Assembly (NCBI RefSeq): GCF_029407905.1
Contig: NC_073624.1
Location: 1,996,501 to 2,060,500 of the forward strand
DNA length: 64,000 bases
Direction of reading: 5' to 3'
From: Bubalus kerabau
Taxonomy: Eukaryota > Chordata > Mammalia > Artiodactyla > Bovidae
The position numbers and the translations under genes were made by a program. Below are positions 1 through 10,386 of the stretch, piece by piece (within the stretch, counting starts at the first letter, position 1; the number at the start of each line of letters is the position of its first letter). Under the pieces are notes generated by a model. The model made no database searches and was not told the origin of the DNA. It saw only the letters and a program-made list of their open reading frames with translations.

Positions 1-790
1 AAGGGCTGCTAAAATATTCTGGTCAAAGAACTGATGTGCTTGGCCGATGCAATTCAGCGAGGGCATCCACGATTTCATACCAAGACTGAGAGATTAGAGG
101 GGCAAAGACCAGCAGGGGGGCTGCCCCCAGAGTGGGGACAGCAGAGGGGGACGCATGGATTTCCCTCAAGTATCTGGCAGGTGCAGGGGGCTTGGACGGC
201 CCTGGTGGGGTCCTCGCACGCAGAGTTAAGCCCCATGAACTGCCCGCATGCCGGGTGCCGCCTCCCAGATGACCAGGGCGTGCCGAGCTCCTCCGGACCA
301 AGGTGTGAGCACAGACCAGCTGTCCCTGCTGCGAGAGGAGCCCTGTTCCTGACGGAGGAGATCCCATCCTGCACAGGAGGTCCGCTGAGCTCCCAGAGAC
401 ATCAGGACTCTACAGCTGTGAAGGCAGCCCAGGAGGAAAGCAAGCAACCTGAAGTGGGGCAGAGGCCCCACGTGGGGACGGAGGCCACCAGGACGCTCCT
501 GCTTGCGGCCCCTCACCCTCTGAGCCCTGGAGGCCAGGCTGCGGGGCTGTGCCTTCCCACACAGACACCAGCAACTGGAAGGCCCCCTGGGACCCCTCTG
601 GGGAGGAATAGAAGCGTGGAGAAGGGAGGCGAGGAGGGTACTTAGTACCCCCAGGGGCTGAGAGAGTGACGGTGTGTCAAGGCTGTGGAAGGGGCTGCAA
701 GCCAGGGCCTTAGAGACAAGCCTCCCGCGCCAGCGGCCCCTCCGCCCACACACCCCACCCCCAGGCAGCGCGCCCAGCTTAGCGGCAGAG
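1..790. other. Unassigned GC-rich sequence, no gene seen
   Basis: I recognise no repeat or gene here. Overlapping frames on both strands stay open for 100-240 codons, which is expected from GC-rich, stop-poor sequence. None has a recognisable domain, and opposite-strand frames overlap throughout. The segment ends where a MER5A-like fragment begins. Confidence 0.4.
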
Positions 791-870
791 CCCAGGGGTC
801 CCCAAACCTGGCTGTGCCTCCGAATCCCTGGGGACACTTTGTAAAAACCCGGGTTCCTAGGTCCCACTAT
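791..870. repeat. MER5A-like hAT (Charlie) fragment
   Basis: The segment runs from 'cccaaacctggctgtg' through 'ggggacactttgtaaaaacc' to 'ttcctaggtcccac'. This resembles the TIR-proximal part of the non-autonomous MER5A/MER5B family of hAT-Charlie elements. Only about 80 bp remain, with no recognisable terminal repeat pair or 8-bp duplication. The family name is by eye. Confidence 0.45.
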
Positions 871-1254
871 GAGTTGAACTTCCCAGAATTCATGTATCAA
901 AGGCTTACCTCCCAGCACCCCAGAATGTGACCTTATTTGGAAACAGGTCACTGCAGACATAATACGTTAAGATGAGGTCATCTCGGCAGAGGGTGGGCCC
1001 TTTGTCCAACTAGACTGATGTCTTTCTAAAAAGGGAGTGTTTGGACACAGGGAGGCACAAAAGGAAGTCCGCGTGGGCACACAGGCAGAAGACAGCCATC
1101 TACAAGTTCCAGGGAGGCGCTCAGAAGGAATCAGCTCTGCCAGTGCCTTCAGCTTGGACTCCTGGCCTCCAGAATGGTGAGAGAATAAACTCTGTAGTTT
1201 AAGCCCCCACGTCTGTGGCACTTTGTTAAGGCAGCCTTAGCGAATCAGGATCAG
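871..1254 (+). repeat. MLT1-type solo LTR (ERVL-MaLR)
   Basis: The sequence follows the MLT1 consensus in order: 'ccagaatgtgaccttatttgg', then 'gatgaggtcat', 'gtgggccctttgtccaa', 'gacactgg'-region remnants, 'cctccagaatggtgagaga', an AATAAA-containing stretch and 'gcactttgttaaggcagcc'. This is an ancient mammalian non-coding LTR in forward orientation, with internal deletions relative to the full family length. No internal retroviral genes lie on either side, so it is a solo LTR. Confidence 0.72.
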
Positions 1255-1336
1255 ATAGCAGGAGTCCTGGACTTGTCTATTCAACAGCCATGGATAGATT
1301 CTTACAGGAATTTTGGCAAGTCCCACAGACAGGATG
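1255..1336. other. Short unassigned spacer
   Basis: Short sequence between the MLT1 LTR and a Bov-tA SINE. Nothing recognisable. Confidence 0.4.
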
Positions 1337-1537
1337 GGGCTTTGCCAGTGTCTCAGTGATAGAGAATCTGCCTGTAATGCAGGAGATGCAGGTTTGATCC
1401 CTGGGTTGGGAAAATTCCCTGGAGGAGGTCATGACAACCCACTCCAGTGCTCTTGCCCTGAGAATCCCATGGACAGAGGAGCCTGGCAGGATACGTCCAT
1501 GGGGTCACAAGAATCGGACACGACTGAGTGACTGAGC
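1337..1537 (+). mobile_element. Bov-tA SINE, forward
   Basis: It starts with a diverged tRNA-derived head with a box-B-like 'ggtttgatccctgggttggg'. The Bov-A body follows: 'caacccactccagtgctctt', 'gaatcccatggacagaggag', and the 3' 'aatcggacacgactgagtga'. Substitutions in the head and at several CpGs mark it as an older copy. Confidence 0.88.
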
Positions 1538-1790
1538 CCACAGCATGCACATGGACAGGACGCAGGGCTCTTGGAACTTGGCTGTGGGTGTGTATGACCT
1601 GCGGATGCTGGTCACACGCAGGTGGGGCCCAGCAGGTCTGAGGACTGAGACTCTGTTCGTCTGCAAGCTCTCACACGTCACTGATGCTGCTGGGCCACGC
1701 GTCTCACTTTGGATAGCAAGGAGCGGGTGTTTAAAGGTGGTCCCTCCAGGCGCCTGGCCCGTCCAGGGTGTGGCCCGTCCCAGTGTGTGT
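1538..1790. other. Unassigned spacer between SINEs
   Basis: No repeat or gene recognised. Open frames are short and extend into the flanking SINEs. Confidence 0.4.
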
Positions 1791-2000
1791 GCTCGGTAGT
1801 TCAGTCGTGTCCGACTCTGTGACCCCATGGGCTGTAGCCCACCAGGCACTTCTGTCTGTTGAACTTTCCAGGCAAGAATACTGGAGTGGGTTGCCATTTC
1901 CTCCTCCAGGGGCTCTTACTCACCCAGGACTGAACTTGAGTCTCTTGCATCTCCTGCATTGGCAGGTGGGTTCTTTGGCAGGTGCCACCTGGGAAGCCTC
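1791..2000 (-). mobile_element. Bov-tA SINE, reverse
   Basis: Reverse-complement Bov-tA: 'cagtcgtgtccgactctgtg' (3' end), 'ggcaagaatactggagtggg' (body), then a rearranged tRNA head ending 'acctgggaagcctc'. The head is diverged, with an expanded 'ttgcatctcctgcattggca' section. Confidence 0.88.
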
Positions 2001-2617
2001 CATCCAAGTGCATGGGACTCCCCCGCTCACACGTGCTAAAGCTGAGTGGGTTCTCCAGGGGTGCATGCCCACGCTTCTCACTCTGTAGACTTGGAATGAG
2101 GCGCAGAAAGTCAGGGGCTGTCTACATGCGCACCTTCAGCTCCTAGTGGCCTGGGACCTGCAAACCTTTCTCTCCATTCCTGGCCCTGTGTCCTCAGGCA
2201 TGCCCTGTGTTTTGGACCTTGGCTAAACGGTGTGTGGGTTAAGAAGAGGAAGCACTGCTCTCTCCTCAAGAGTTCACAAGCCAATTGGAAGCCTCAATGC
2301 TGGTTAAAGAGAAGGGGCGGATAGAGGCAATTAAGCACTAAACTGACCTCAGTTATTGTGACTCTCATTCGTTGACCCAGCCTTTCCGGGGCTGGCCCAG
2401 ACCCCCCGGCCTCCCCCATCAGCGGACCTCTCATGTAGCAGAACTGAGCTGCCTCGCTCCAGTCCCCTTCCCGGGGCCGCCTCTGGCTTCCTCCGGAGGG
2501 GGCTGTCACACTTTCTGTGGCCCCCCAGGGCTGGCACAAGACTGGCTAGTTTCCCCACTTCCAGGAACTCGAATATCTTCTCAGGGGGCTTTGGCACCAC
2601 CATCCCCTTCAATTATC
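2001..2617. other. Unassigned sequence, no gene seen
   Basis: Moderately GC-rich and single-copy in appearance. Overlapping 80-100 codon frames on both strands (around 2290-2680) have no recognisable domain and are treated as chance. Confidence 0.35.
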
Positions 2618-3064
2618 TTTTTTAAAATTAATTTTTATGGAAGTACAGTTGCATTACGCTGCTGGGCAGTCTCTGCTGTATAGCAAAGGAATCAGCCTTA
2701 CGTATACATATAGCCCCTCTTCTTTTGTATTCCTTTCCCATTTAGGTCACCTGAGAGCCTTGAGCAAAGTCCCCCATGGTGTACAGTAGGTTCCCATTCG
2801 TCATCCACTTTATATAAGGCGGGGTGTGTATGTCAATCCAATCTCCAGTTCATCCCACCCACCTTTCCCCCTTGGTGTCCATATGTTCGCTCTCTACATC
2901 TGTGTCTCTAGTTTCTGCTTTGCAAATAAGATTGTCTATACCATTTTTCTAGAGTCCACACATACTTCTGAATAAACATATTGGCTTTCTCCTTCTGACT
3001 TACCTTACTCTGTAAGACACCCTCGAGGTTCATCCATGTCTCCACGAATTGCCCATTTAATTCT
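2618..3064 (-). mobile_element. L1 3' end (artiodactyl type), 5'-truncated
   Basis: The left edge is T-rich, representing the poly(A) tail on the minus strand. The 3' UTR and the end of open reading frame 2 follow in antisense: 'tctgctgtatagcaaag', 'gtgtacagtaggttccc', 'ccaatctccagttcatccc', 'ttctgacttaccttactctg' and 'gttcatccatgtctccac'. The element stops abruptly near 3064, a 5' truncation typical of L1 insertion. It keeps the 3' UTR interval as a single copy, unlike the element at 16.3 kb. Confidence 0.8.
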
Positions 3065-3223
3065 AGACAGACACAGTAGAGAGTCATGGTCAAGGTCAGG
3101 GCTCTGCAGCAAACTTGTAGCCTCCATGTTCAAGCTGGAGCCTCAGTTTTCTCATCTTAAAGTAGAAACATCAGTGCTGCTTCCCTCCTGGGGCTCAAAG
3201 AGGGAAGCAAAGGTCAGAGGCAA
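3065..3223. other. Unassigned spacer
   Basis: Nothing recognised. It has the look of MIR-like wording ('ctcagttttctcatcttaaa' near 3146), but too little is left to call. Confidence 0.3.
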
Positions 3224-3408
3224 AGTGAAAGTCGCTCAGTCGTGTCCGACTCTTTGCAACTCCATGGACCATAGAGTCCGTGGAACTCTCCAGGCCAGAA
3301 TGCTAGAGCGGGGAGCCTTTCCCTTCTCCAGGAGATCTTCCCAACATTGAACCGAGGTCTCCTTCATTGCAGGCAGATTCTTTACCAACTGAGCCACCAG
3401 GGAAGCTC
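3224..3408 (-). mobile_element. Bov-tA SINE, reverse
   Basis: Reverse-complement SINE from 'gtcgctcagtcgtgtccgac' to 'gagccaccagggaagc'. The body has the variant 'ggggagcctttcccttctcc', which is shared with the SINEs at 34.8 and 54.8 kb and marks one Bov-tA subgroup. Confidence 0.9.
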
Positions 3409-3558
3409 ACACAGGGAAGGTGACCACAAATATTAGCTCTGGTCAAGTATCTGTTTCATTTGTTACGAGTCTGTTTTTATTACAAAATGCTACATCCATC
3501 GCATTTAAAAATCCATGCATGTACACCCACAGTATATCTGGTAAAATTATAATAAAAT
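3409..3558. other. Unassigned AT-rich spacer
   Basis: AT-rich, with no repeat or gene recognised. It contains the target site of the next BovB. Confidence 0.35.
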
Positions 3559-3567
3559 AAACACCAA
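3559..3567 (+). repeat. Left 9-bp target-site duplication
   Basis: 'aaacaccaa' here is repeated exactly at 4006-4014, bracketing the BovB fragment. Confidence 0.75.
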
Positions 3568-4005
3568 TGTTTCTAGTAGTCATATAGGGATATGAGAGTT
3601 AGACCATAAAGAAAGCTGAGTGCTGAAGAATTAATGCTTTTGAACTGTGGTGTTGGAGAAGAGACTCTTGACAGTCCCTTGGACTGCAAGGAGATCAACC
3701 CAGTCAATCCTAAAGGAAATCAGTCCTGAATATTCATTGGAAGGACTGATGTTGAAGCTGAAGCTCCAATACTTTGGCCACCTGATGTGAAGAGCTGACT
3801 CATTTGAAAAGACCCTGATGCTAGGAATGATTGAGGGCAGGAGGAGAAGGGGACGACAGAGGATGAGATGGTTGGATGGCATCACCGACTCGATGAACAT
3901 GAGTTTGAGTAAGCTCCAGGAGTTGGTGATGGACAGGGAACCCTGGCGTGCTGCAGACCATGGGGTCGCAAAGAGTCGGACATGACTAGTGACTGAACTG
4001 AATTG
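3568..4005 (+). mobile_element. BovB LINE 3' fragment, 438 bp
   Basis: A 5'-truncated RTE-type LINE. It covers the C-terminal coding end ('gaactgtggtgttggagaag', 'ctttggccacctgatg', 'gacgacagaggatgagatgg') and the 3' terminus 'gggtcgcaaagagtcggaca' with a short gaactgaa tail. The perfect 9-bp duplication on both sides shows a clean target-primed insertion. The reading frame is shifted at 'gagaagagactc' (a 3-bp change) and elsewhere, so it is non-coding. Confidence 0.9.
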
Positions 4006-4014
4006 AAACACCAA
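4006..4014 (+). repeat. Right 9-bp target-site duplication
   Basis: Exact partner of 3559-3567. Confidence 0.75.
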
Positions 4015-4439
4015 GGCACCTGCCATGCAGGTAGAGACACTGAGCACCACCAGGGAGCCTCCTCAGGACATCTGTCAAAGGCAATCCCTACTGTGGAGCT
4101 CCCATATACAAGGTTTACTTTTTCCAATGGCATTTCTGTCTATTTGGGGTTATCCCTAAAGTATATTGTGAAGTTTTCAATTAGGGGACTTCATTTGCAT
4201 GGTATCATTTCTCACTATCATCTCACCCCATCCTCTGTATTTGAGAGGTTTCTATTTCTTTCACTGAAGGAAGCATCCTGGCTGACACACATTTGCATGG
4301 TATCATTTCTCGCTGTCCTCTCATGCCATCCTCTGTATTTGAGAGGTTTCTATTTCTTTCACTGAAGGAAGCATCCTGGCTGATCACACTGCTCTCTAGC
4401 TCCTACTTGCTGGACTGCAGCCCCTCCTGTCACTAGACA
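4015..4439. repeat. Unassigned sequence with a 98-bp tandem duplication
   Basis: Two head-to-tail copies of about 98 bp lie at 4192-4289 and 4290-4387. Both begin 'catttgcatggtatcatttc' and contain 'cctctgtatttgagaggttt'. They differ at a few positions. The surrounding sequence is not recognised. Confidence 0.7.
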
Positions 4440-4847
4440 CAGTGGGACTATGAACAGTCATGCTCACGCTTTCCCTGCCCTACACCCGGCATTTACACAC
4501 AAACGATCCGCTGAGGACTGTGCCCAGGAGTGGGATTACCCATCTCAGGAAAGGCACAGGTGAAGCACGCTTTTGGATCACAAGCTCTGTGTTCCAGTAT
4601 CATTTTCCTTGTTCACATGACCTGCCATCAGCGGGTGGATATTCTCATTCTCACCAACACTTGGTAGTGGCTGCCTTTTTCATTTTAATCTTGTCTGCTT
4701 CTTAAATTTTAACCACTCTGGTGGGTGAAACCAATCTGAATATGATTTTAATTTGCATTCTTTTATTAGTTATGAGTTTGATCATCATTTAAAACATTTA
4801 TTAACTGTCAATGTCTTCTGTTTTGTGAAAAATGTTTTTATATATTG
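4440..4847 (-). mobile_element. Ancient L1, antisense, left part
   Basis: Degenerate L1 open reading frame 2 in antisense: 'caccaacacttggtagtgg', 'aaccactctggtgggtgaaa' and 'ttaactgtcaatgtcttctg'. The wording continues at 8290 with 'tccactggttgacatgtc', so the BovB at 4856-8281 inserted into this older L1. Confidence 0.72.
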
Positions 4848-4855
4848 TCTTCCCT
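4848..4855 (+). repeat. Left 8-bp target-site duplication
   Basis: 'tcttccct' is repeated at 8282-8289, on the other side of the BovB. Confidence 0.65.
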
Positions 4856-5204
4856 GTGCGGGCGCAGGAGAGCCTAGAGGAGCTATCCCACGTTGAAGGT
4901 CAGGAAGGGCGGCAGTGAGGAGATACCCCTCATCCAAGGTAAGGAGCAATGGCTGTGCTTTGCTGGAGTAGCCGTGAACAGATACCCCATGCCCAAGGTA
5001 AGAGAGACCCAAGTAAGATGGTAGGTGTTGCAAGAGGGCATCAGAGGGCAAACACACTGAAACCATACTCACAGAAAACTAGTCAATCTAATCACACTAG
5101 GAGCACAGCCTTGTCTAACTCAATGAAACTAAGCCATGCCCTGTAGCGCCACCCAAGATGGGCGGGTCATGGTGGAGAGGTCTGACAGAATGTGGTCCAC
5201 TGGA

Positions 5205-5268
5205 GAAGGGAATGGCAAACCACTTCAGTATTCTTGCCTTGAGAACCCCATGAACAGTATGAAAAGGC
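5205..5268 (+). other. BovB leader segment homologous to the Bov-A SINE body
   Basis: 'ggagaagggaatggcaaacc' followed by 'cttcagtattcttgccttga' and 'gaaccccatgaacag' is nearly the same as the start of every Bov-A body in this window. It is known that Bov-A derives from BovB. This is the donor half nearest the 5' end, read directly here. Confidence 0.75.
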
Positions 5269-5366
5269 AAAATGATAGGATACTGAAAGAGGAACTCCCC
5301 AGGTCAGTAGGTGCCCAATATGCTACTGGAGATCAGTGGAGAAATAACTCCAGAAAGAATGAAGGG

Positions 5367-8266
5367 ATGGAGCCAAAGCAAAAACAATATCCAGCTGTGG
5401 ATGTAACTGGTGATAGAAGCAAGGTCCGATGCTGTAAAGAGCAATATTGTATAGGAACCTGGAATGTCAGGTCCATGAATCAAGGCAAATTGGAAGTGGT
5501 CAAATAAGAGATGGCAAGAGTGAATGTCGACATTCTAGGAATCAGCGAACTGAAATGGACTAGAATGGGTGAATTTAACTCAGATGACCATTATATCTAC
5601 TACTGTGGGCAGGAATCCTTCAGAAGAAATGGAGTGGCTATCATGGCCAACAAAAGAGTCCGAAATGCAGTACTTGGATGCAATCTCAAAAACGACAGAA
5701 TGATCTCTGTTCATTTCCAAGGCAAACCATTCAATATCACAGTAATCCAAGTCTATGCCCCAACCAGTAACGCTGAAGAAGCTAAAGTAGAACGGTTCTA
5801 TGAAGACCTACAAGACCTTTTAGAACTAACACCCAAAAAGATGTCCTTTTCATTATAGGAGACTGGAATGCAAAAGTAAGAAGTCAAGAAACACCTGGAG
5901 TAACAGGCAAATTTGGCCTTGGAATACGGAATGAAGCAGGGCAAAGGCTAATAGAGTTTTGCCAAGAAAAGGCACTGGTCATAGCAAACACCCTCTTGTA
6001 ACAACACAAGAGAAGACTCTATACATGGACATTACCAGATGGTCAACACCGAAATCAGATTGATTATATTCTTTGCAGCCAAAGATGGAGAAGCTCTATA
6101 CAGTCAGCAAAAACAAGATGGGAGCTGACTGTGGCTCAGATCATGAACTCCTTATTGCCAAATTCAGACTTAAATTGAAGAAAGTAGGGAAAACCACTAG
6201 ACCATTCAGGTATGACCTAAATCAAATCCCTTATGATTATACAGTGGAAGTGAGAAATAGATTTAAGGGCCTAGATCTGATAGATAGAGTGCCTGATGAA
6301 CTATGGAATGAGGTTCGTGACATTGTACAGGAGACAGGGATCAACCATTCCCATAGAAAAGAAATGCAAAAAAGCAAAATGGCTGTCTGGGGAGGCCTTA
6401 CAAATAGCTGTGAAAAGAAGAGAAGCAAAAAGCAAAGGAGAAAAGGAACGATATATACATCTGAATGCAGAGTTCCAAAGAATAGCAAGAAGAGATAAGA
6501 AAGCCTTCTTCAGCGATCAACGCAAAGAAATAGAGGAAAACAGCAGAATGGGAAAGACTAGGGATCTCTTCACGAAAATCAGAGATACCAAAGGAACATT
6601 TCATGCAAAGATGAGCTCGATAAAGGACAGAAATGGTATGGACCTAACAGAAGCAGAAGATATTAAGAAGAGATGGCAAGAATACACAGAAGAACTGTAC
6701 AAAAAAGATCTTCATGACCCAGATAATCACGATGGTGTGATCACTCACCTAGAGCCAGACATCCAGGGATGTGAAGTCAAGTGGGCCTTAGAAAGCATCA
6801 CTATGAATAAAGCTAGTGGAGGTGATGGAATTCCAGTTGAGCTATTCCAAAACCTGAAAGACGATGCTGTGAAAGTGCTGCACTCAATATGCCAGCAAAT
6901 TTGGAAAACTCAGCAGTGGCCACAGGACTGGAAAAGGTCCGTTTTAATTCCAATCCCAAAGAAAGGCAATGCCAGAGAATGCTCAAACTACCACACAATT
7001 GCACTCATCTCACACGCTAGTAAAGTAATGCTCAAAATTCTCTAAGCCAGGCTTCAGCAATATGTGAACCGTGAACTTCCTGATGTTCAAGCTGGTTTTA
7101 GAAAAGGCAGAGGAACCAGAGATCAAATTGCCAACATCCGCTGGATCATTGAAAAGCAAGAGAGTTCCAGAAAAACATCTATTTCTGCTTTATTGACTAT
7201 GCCAAAGCCTTTGACTGTGTGGTTCACAACAAACTGTGGAAAATTCTGAAAGAGATGGAAATACCAGACCACCTGACCTGCCTCTTGACAAACCTGTATG
7301 CACGTCAGGAAGCAACAGTTAGAACTGGACATAGAACAACAGACTGGTTCCAAATAGGAAAAGGAGTTCGTCAAGGCTGTATATTGTCACCCTGCTTATT
7401 TAACTTAGATGCAGAGTACATCATGAGAAACGCGGGACTGGAAGAAACACAAGCTGGAATCAAGATTGCCGGGAGAAATATCAATAACCTCAGATATGCA
7501 GATGACACCACCCTTATGGCAGAAAGTGAAGAGGAACTCAAAAGCCTCTTGATGAAAGTGAAAGTGGAGAGTGAAAAAGTTGGCTTAAAGCTCAACATTC
7601 AGAAAACTAAGATCATGGCATCTGGTCCCACCACTTCATGGGAAATAGATGGGGGAAACTGTGGAAACAGTGTCAGACTTTATTTTTGGGGGCTCCAAAA
7701 TCACTGCAGATGGTGACTGCAGCCATGAAATTAAAAGATGCTTACTCCTTGGAAGGAAAGTTATGACCAACCTAGACAGCATGTTCAAAAGCAGAGACAT
7801 TACTTTGCCAACAATGGTCCGTCTAGTCAAGGCTATGGTTTTTCCTGTGGTCATGTATGGATGTGAGAGTTGGACTGTGAAGAAGGCTGAGCACCGAAGA
7901 ATTGATGCTTTTGAACTGTGGTGTTGGAGAACACTCTTGAAAGTCCCTTGGACTGCAAGGAAATCCAACCAGTCCTTTCTGAAGGAGATCAGCCCTGGGA
8001 TTTCTTTGGAAGGAATGATGCTAAAGCTGAAACTCCAGTACTTTGGCCACCTCATGTGAAGAGTTGACTCATTGGAAAAGACTCTGATGCTGGGAGGGAT
8101 TGGGGGCAGGAGGAGAAGGGGATGACAGAGGATGCGATGGCTGGATGGCATCACTGACTCGATGGATGTGAGTCTGGGTGAACTCTGGGAAATGGTGATG
8201 GACAGGGAGGCCTGGCGTGCTGCAATTCATGGGGTAGCAAAGAGTCGGACACGACTGAGCGACTGA
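5367..8266 (+). pseudogene. BovB ORF2 (endonuclease + reverse transcriptase), broken
   Basis: It would nick target DNA and copy BovB RNA into the nick. The N-terminal apurinic-type endonuclease shows the acidic 'ISELKW' block (about 5545), 'YAPTSNAEE' (about 5755), 'GDWNAKV' (about 5860) and the catalytic 'SDH' (6136-6144). The reverse transcriptase shows 'FIDYAKAFDCV' (about 7185) and the catalytic YADD box (7495-7506). The C-terminal part contains a 'WCWR' block (about 7920) and ends at a TGA at 8264-8266. Breaks: TAA at 5505-5507, a 1-base loss in an A-run near 5833, a TAA near 5998, a frameshift in the A-run at 7151-7156, and a frameshift near 7650. Catalytic motifs survive but no full frame does. 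Confidence 0.9.
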
Positions 8267-8281
8267 TCTGATCTGATCTGA

Positions 8282-8289
8282 TCTTCCCT
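8282..8289 (+). repeat. Right 8-bp target-site duplication
   Basis: Partner of 4848-4855. Confidence 0.65.
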
Positions 8290-9330
8290 TTCCACTGGTT
8301 GACATGTCTTTTTCTTAAAGGTTTATAAGAGACTGTAATTCTGGATATACTAATTCGTCCTTGATTAAATGCATTATAAATATCTTATTGCATTTTGTGT
8401 GGCTATTTCCTTACTTTTTAATGATGCCATTTCATAAACAAAGGCTTCTGCTTCTAAGATGCTTTATGGTTAGTGCTTTTGTGTCTTGTTTAAGCAACCC
8501 GAGGATTCCTATAATGCCATCTTTTAAAATATTTATAGCTATGCTTCTTGCTTTTAATTCTTTAAACAATCTATAATTGATGCTTTTAACATGGTAATGT
8601 AGGATGCAATTTTTTTTGTCCGTGTGGGTAAGTAGCTGTCCTGAATCACACATCGAATGGTTCTTCTCTTTCCTGCTGGTCTGCAGCACCGTCCTGCACT
8701 TCATCCCTTCTTTGGATTTTGTATTCCGTTCCATAAGTCTCTCTTTCCTGTCCTTGCATCAACACCCTGCTCTGATCGTGAACGTGAATTTATGACTCAC
8801 GGAGTAGGCTTCAGGAGCATCTTGGCTCTCTGTGGTCCTTTGCTCCTCCATATAAATGTTAGAATTATCTTGTCAGATTCTACAGAGACCAGCACTGGAA
8901 TTTTTCCCTGAATCTCTGACTCAGTGTAGGCAGGTTTGACATCTTTGAATATTGAATCTTCCTCACCATAAATATGAAATATATTTCAGTGTGTTTATGC
9001 TTTTCAATAAAGATGTGTAATTTTCCTCGTGTGAGCTTTGGCACGTGTTTCAGTAATTGCTCCCTGTGTACCTTGCATTGTCGTTGCTATAAAAATCTGT
9101 AAAAGTGACATTTCAAATATTGATGATTTATAACACAGTAACTGTGCTTTTGTATTTATTGATCTTATATCTAGTGCTTTACTAAATGCATACTAATTTT
9201 AATCACTTTTTTGGAGAATATTTCAAGGAGTCTGTCTATTTAATATATACAATAATAAATATTAATGCCTCCAAATAATGATAATATTTCCCTTTCCATT
9301 TTCTGATTTTTTACTTTATTTTATGAAGCT
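8290..9330 (-). mobile_element. Ancient L1, antisense, right part
   Basis: This resumes the interrupted L1 ('actggttgacatgtcttttt', 'ggtttataagagactgtaat') and runs on through antisense reverse-transcriptase wording: 'tcttgtcagattctacagag', 'tttgacatctttgaatattg', 'tgtatttattgatcttatat'. Together with 4440-4847 it makes about 1.4 kb of one diverged L1. No intact frame. Confidence 0.7.
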
Positions 9331-9394
9331 GTCTAGAACATCTCACAAATAATGATACAAAAATTATTCCTTCTTATTCATGATGTTATTCTTT

Positions 9395-9780
9395 TAAAAC
9401 TTTTAACTGGAGTATATTAGATTTATAACATGTGTGAGTTTATGCTGTGCATCAAAGTGAATCGCATATACATACACCCATTCTTTTTTAGATTCTTTTC
9501 CCATATAGATCATTAGAGAGTATTGAGTAGGGTTCCCTGTGCTGTACAGCAGGTCCTTATTAGTTATCTATTTTATACATGGTGGCTGGAGAAGGAAATG
9601 GCAACCCACTCCAGTATTCTTGCCTGGGAAATCCCACGGACAGGGGAGCCTGGCGGGCTACAGTCTGGGGGGTTGCAGAGTCGGACACGACGGAACTGAC
9701 TGAGCGCACACGGTAGTGGGTATATGTCCATCCCAACCTCCCCATTATCCCTCCCGCTTGCTCATGCTTTAAATGTTTCC
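9395..9780 (-). mobile_element. L1 3' end, antisense, split by a Bov-A
   Basis: Antisense 3' UTR: 'ttaactggagtatattagat', 'gttccctgtgctgtacagca', 'tagttatctattttatacat'. After the SINE it resumes with 'gggtatatgtccatcccaac'. The SINE lies between 9586 and 9706. Confidence 0.75.
9586..9706 (+). mobile_element. Bov-A monomer SINE, forward
   Basis: Only the BovB-derived body is present ('ggagaaggaaatggcaaccc' to 'gagtcggacacgac'), with no tRNA head. Imperfect flanking repeats 'acatggt' / 'acacggt' fit a target duplication inside the L1. Confidence 0.85.
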
Positions 9781-10195
9781 GCATTTGTTATGATGCAGGA
9801 GCCATCCTGGAAGCCGTGGTCCTGCGTCCTGTGCCGAGGATCTGCCTGTTACCACTCGGCTGAGAGCCTGCCCCTGCTCCCTTGCTGGAATGCCAGGGCC
9901 GGGCGTCTGTGAATCCAACCTCCCAGACTCCCTTGCCAGCCAGCATCTCATTAGGCTCTGCTCTTGGGAAGGTCTGAGGAGAGATGGAAGCAGAAGGAGG
10001 CGAGAGGAGGCTTTCGTCCTGTTTCTAGCCCCTGTCAGCGAGGCAGCTGGAGCAGAAATCCAGACCCTACAGCTTGACAGCCATGTCCCCGGGTGACCCC
10101 AGCCCCGGCTCCAGGACCCCTGAGATGAGCCAGGCCTAGTTAGCCGCTCCCTGAACACCAGCTGTGCAACTCCCACGTGACGGCCAAGCCCCAGC

Positions 10196-10198
<3 letters not shown>
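9781..10198. other. Unassigned sequence, no gene seen
   Basis: GC-moderate and single-copy in appearance. Minus-strand frames here run into the neighbouring GT tract and are not credible. Confidence 0.35.
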
Positions 10199-10232
<34 letters not shown>

Positions 10233-10242
10233 ACGCGTGCAG
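10199..10242. repeat. (GT)n microsatellite
   Basis: About 15 uninterrupted GT units, then 'gcacgcgtgc'. A likely length-polymorphic marker. Confidence 0.95.
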
Positions 10243-10386
10243 GGGGATGACCTTCTGAGCCACTATGTTCAGGCCTGGCTGTGATGTCAGTTCTCAATAT
10301 TATTATATTTGAGTTGGCCCAGCCCGCTGGTTATAACGGTTCCTAGAATGTATTGCCTTGTGGGTACCTCATTAAACAAATACAGA

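Larger units (their letters stand above)
4856..8281 (+). mobile_element. BovB LINE, near full length (copy 1)
   Basis: A 3.4-kb RTE-type non-LTR retrotransposon. It has a GC-rich 5' leader (4856-5360), one coding region (5367-8266: endonuclease, reverse transcriptase, C-terminal part) and a short 3' end. It terminates in a (gatct)n-like tail rather than poly(A), as is usual for BovB. The leader segment 5205-5268 matches the first half of the Bov-A SINE body, and 8195-8266 matches the second half. The 8-bp target duplication and the continuity of the surrounding L1 show one insertion event. It is inactive (see the pseudogene entry). Confidence 0.93.

Noticed and set aside
226..960. 244-codon minus-strand frame
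   Set aside because: It crosses the MER5A-like fragment into the MLT1 LTR, overlaps plus-strand frames and has no recognised domain. GC-rich chance frame.
871..1254. Possible endogenous retrovirus genes near the MLT1 LTRs
   Set aside because: Only LTR-type sequence is present at 0.9, 18 and 28 kb. No gag, pol or env-like frame adjoins any of them.
7371..8154. Minus-strand frames of 75-172 codons within BovB copy 1
   Set aside because: They are antisense shadows of BovB coding sequence. The same antisense peptides recur at every BovB copy.
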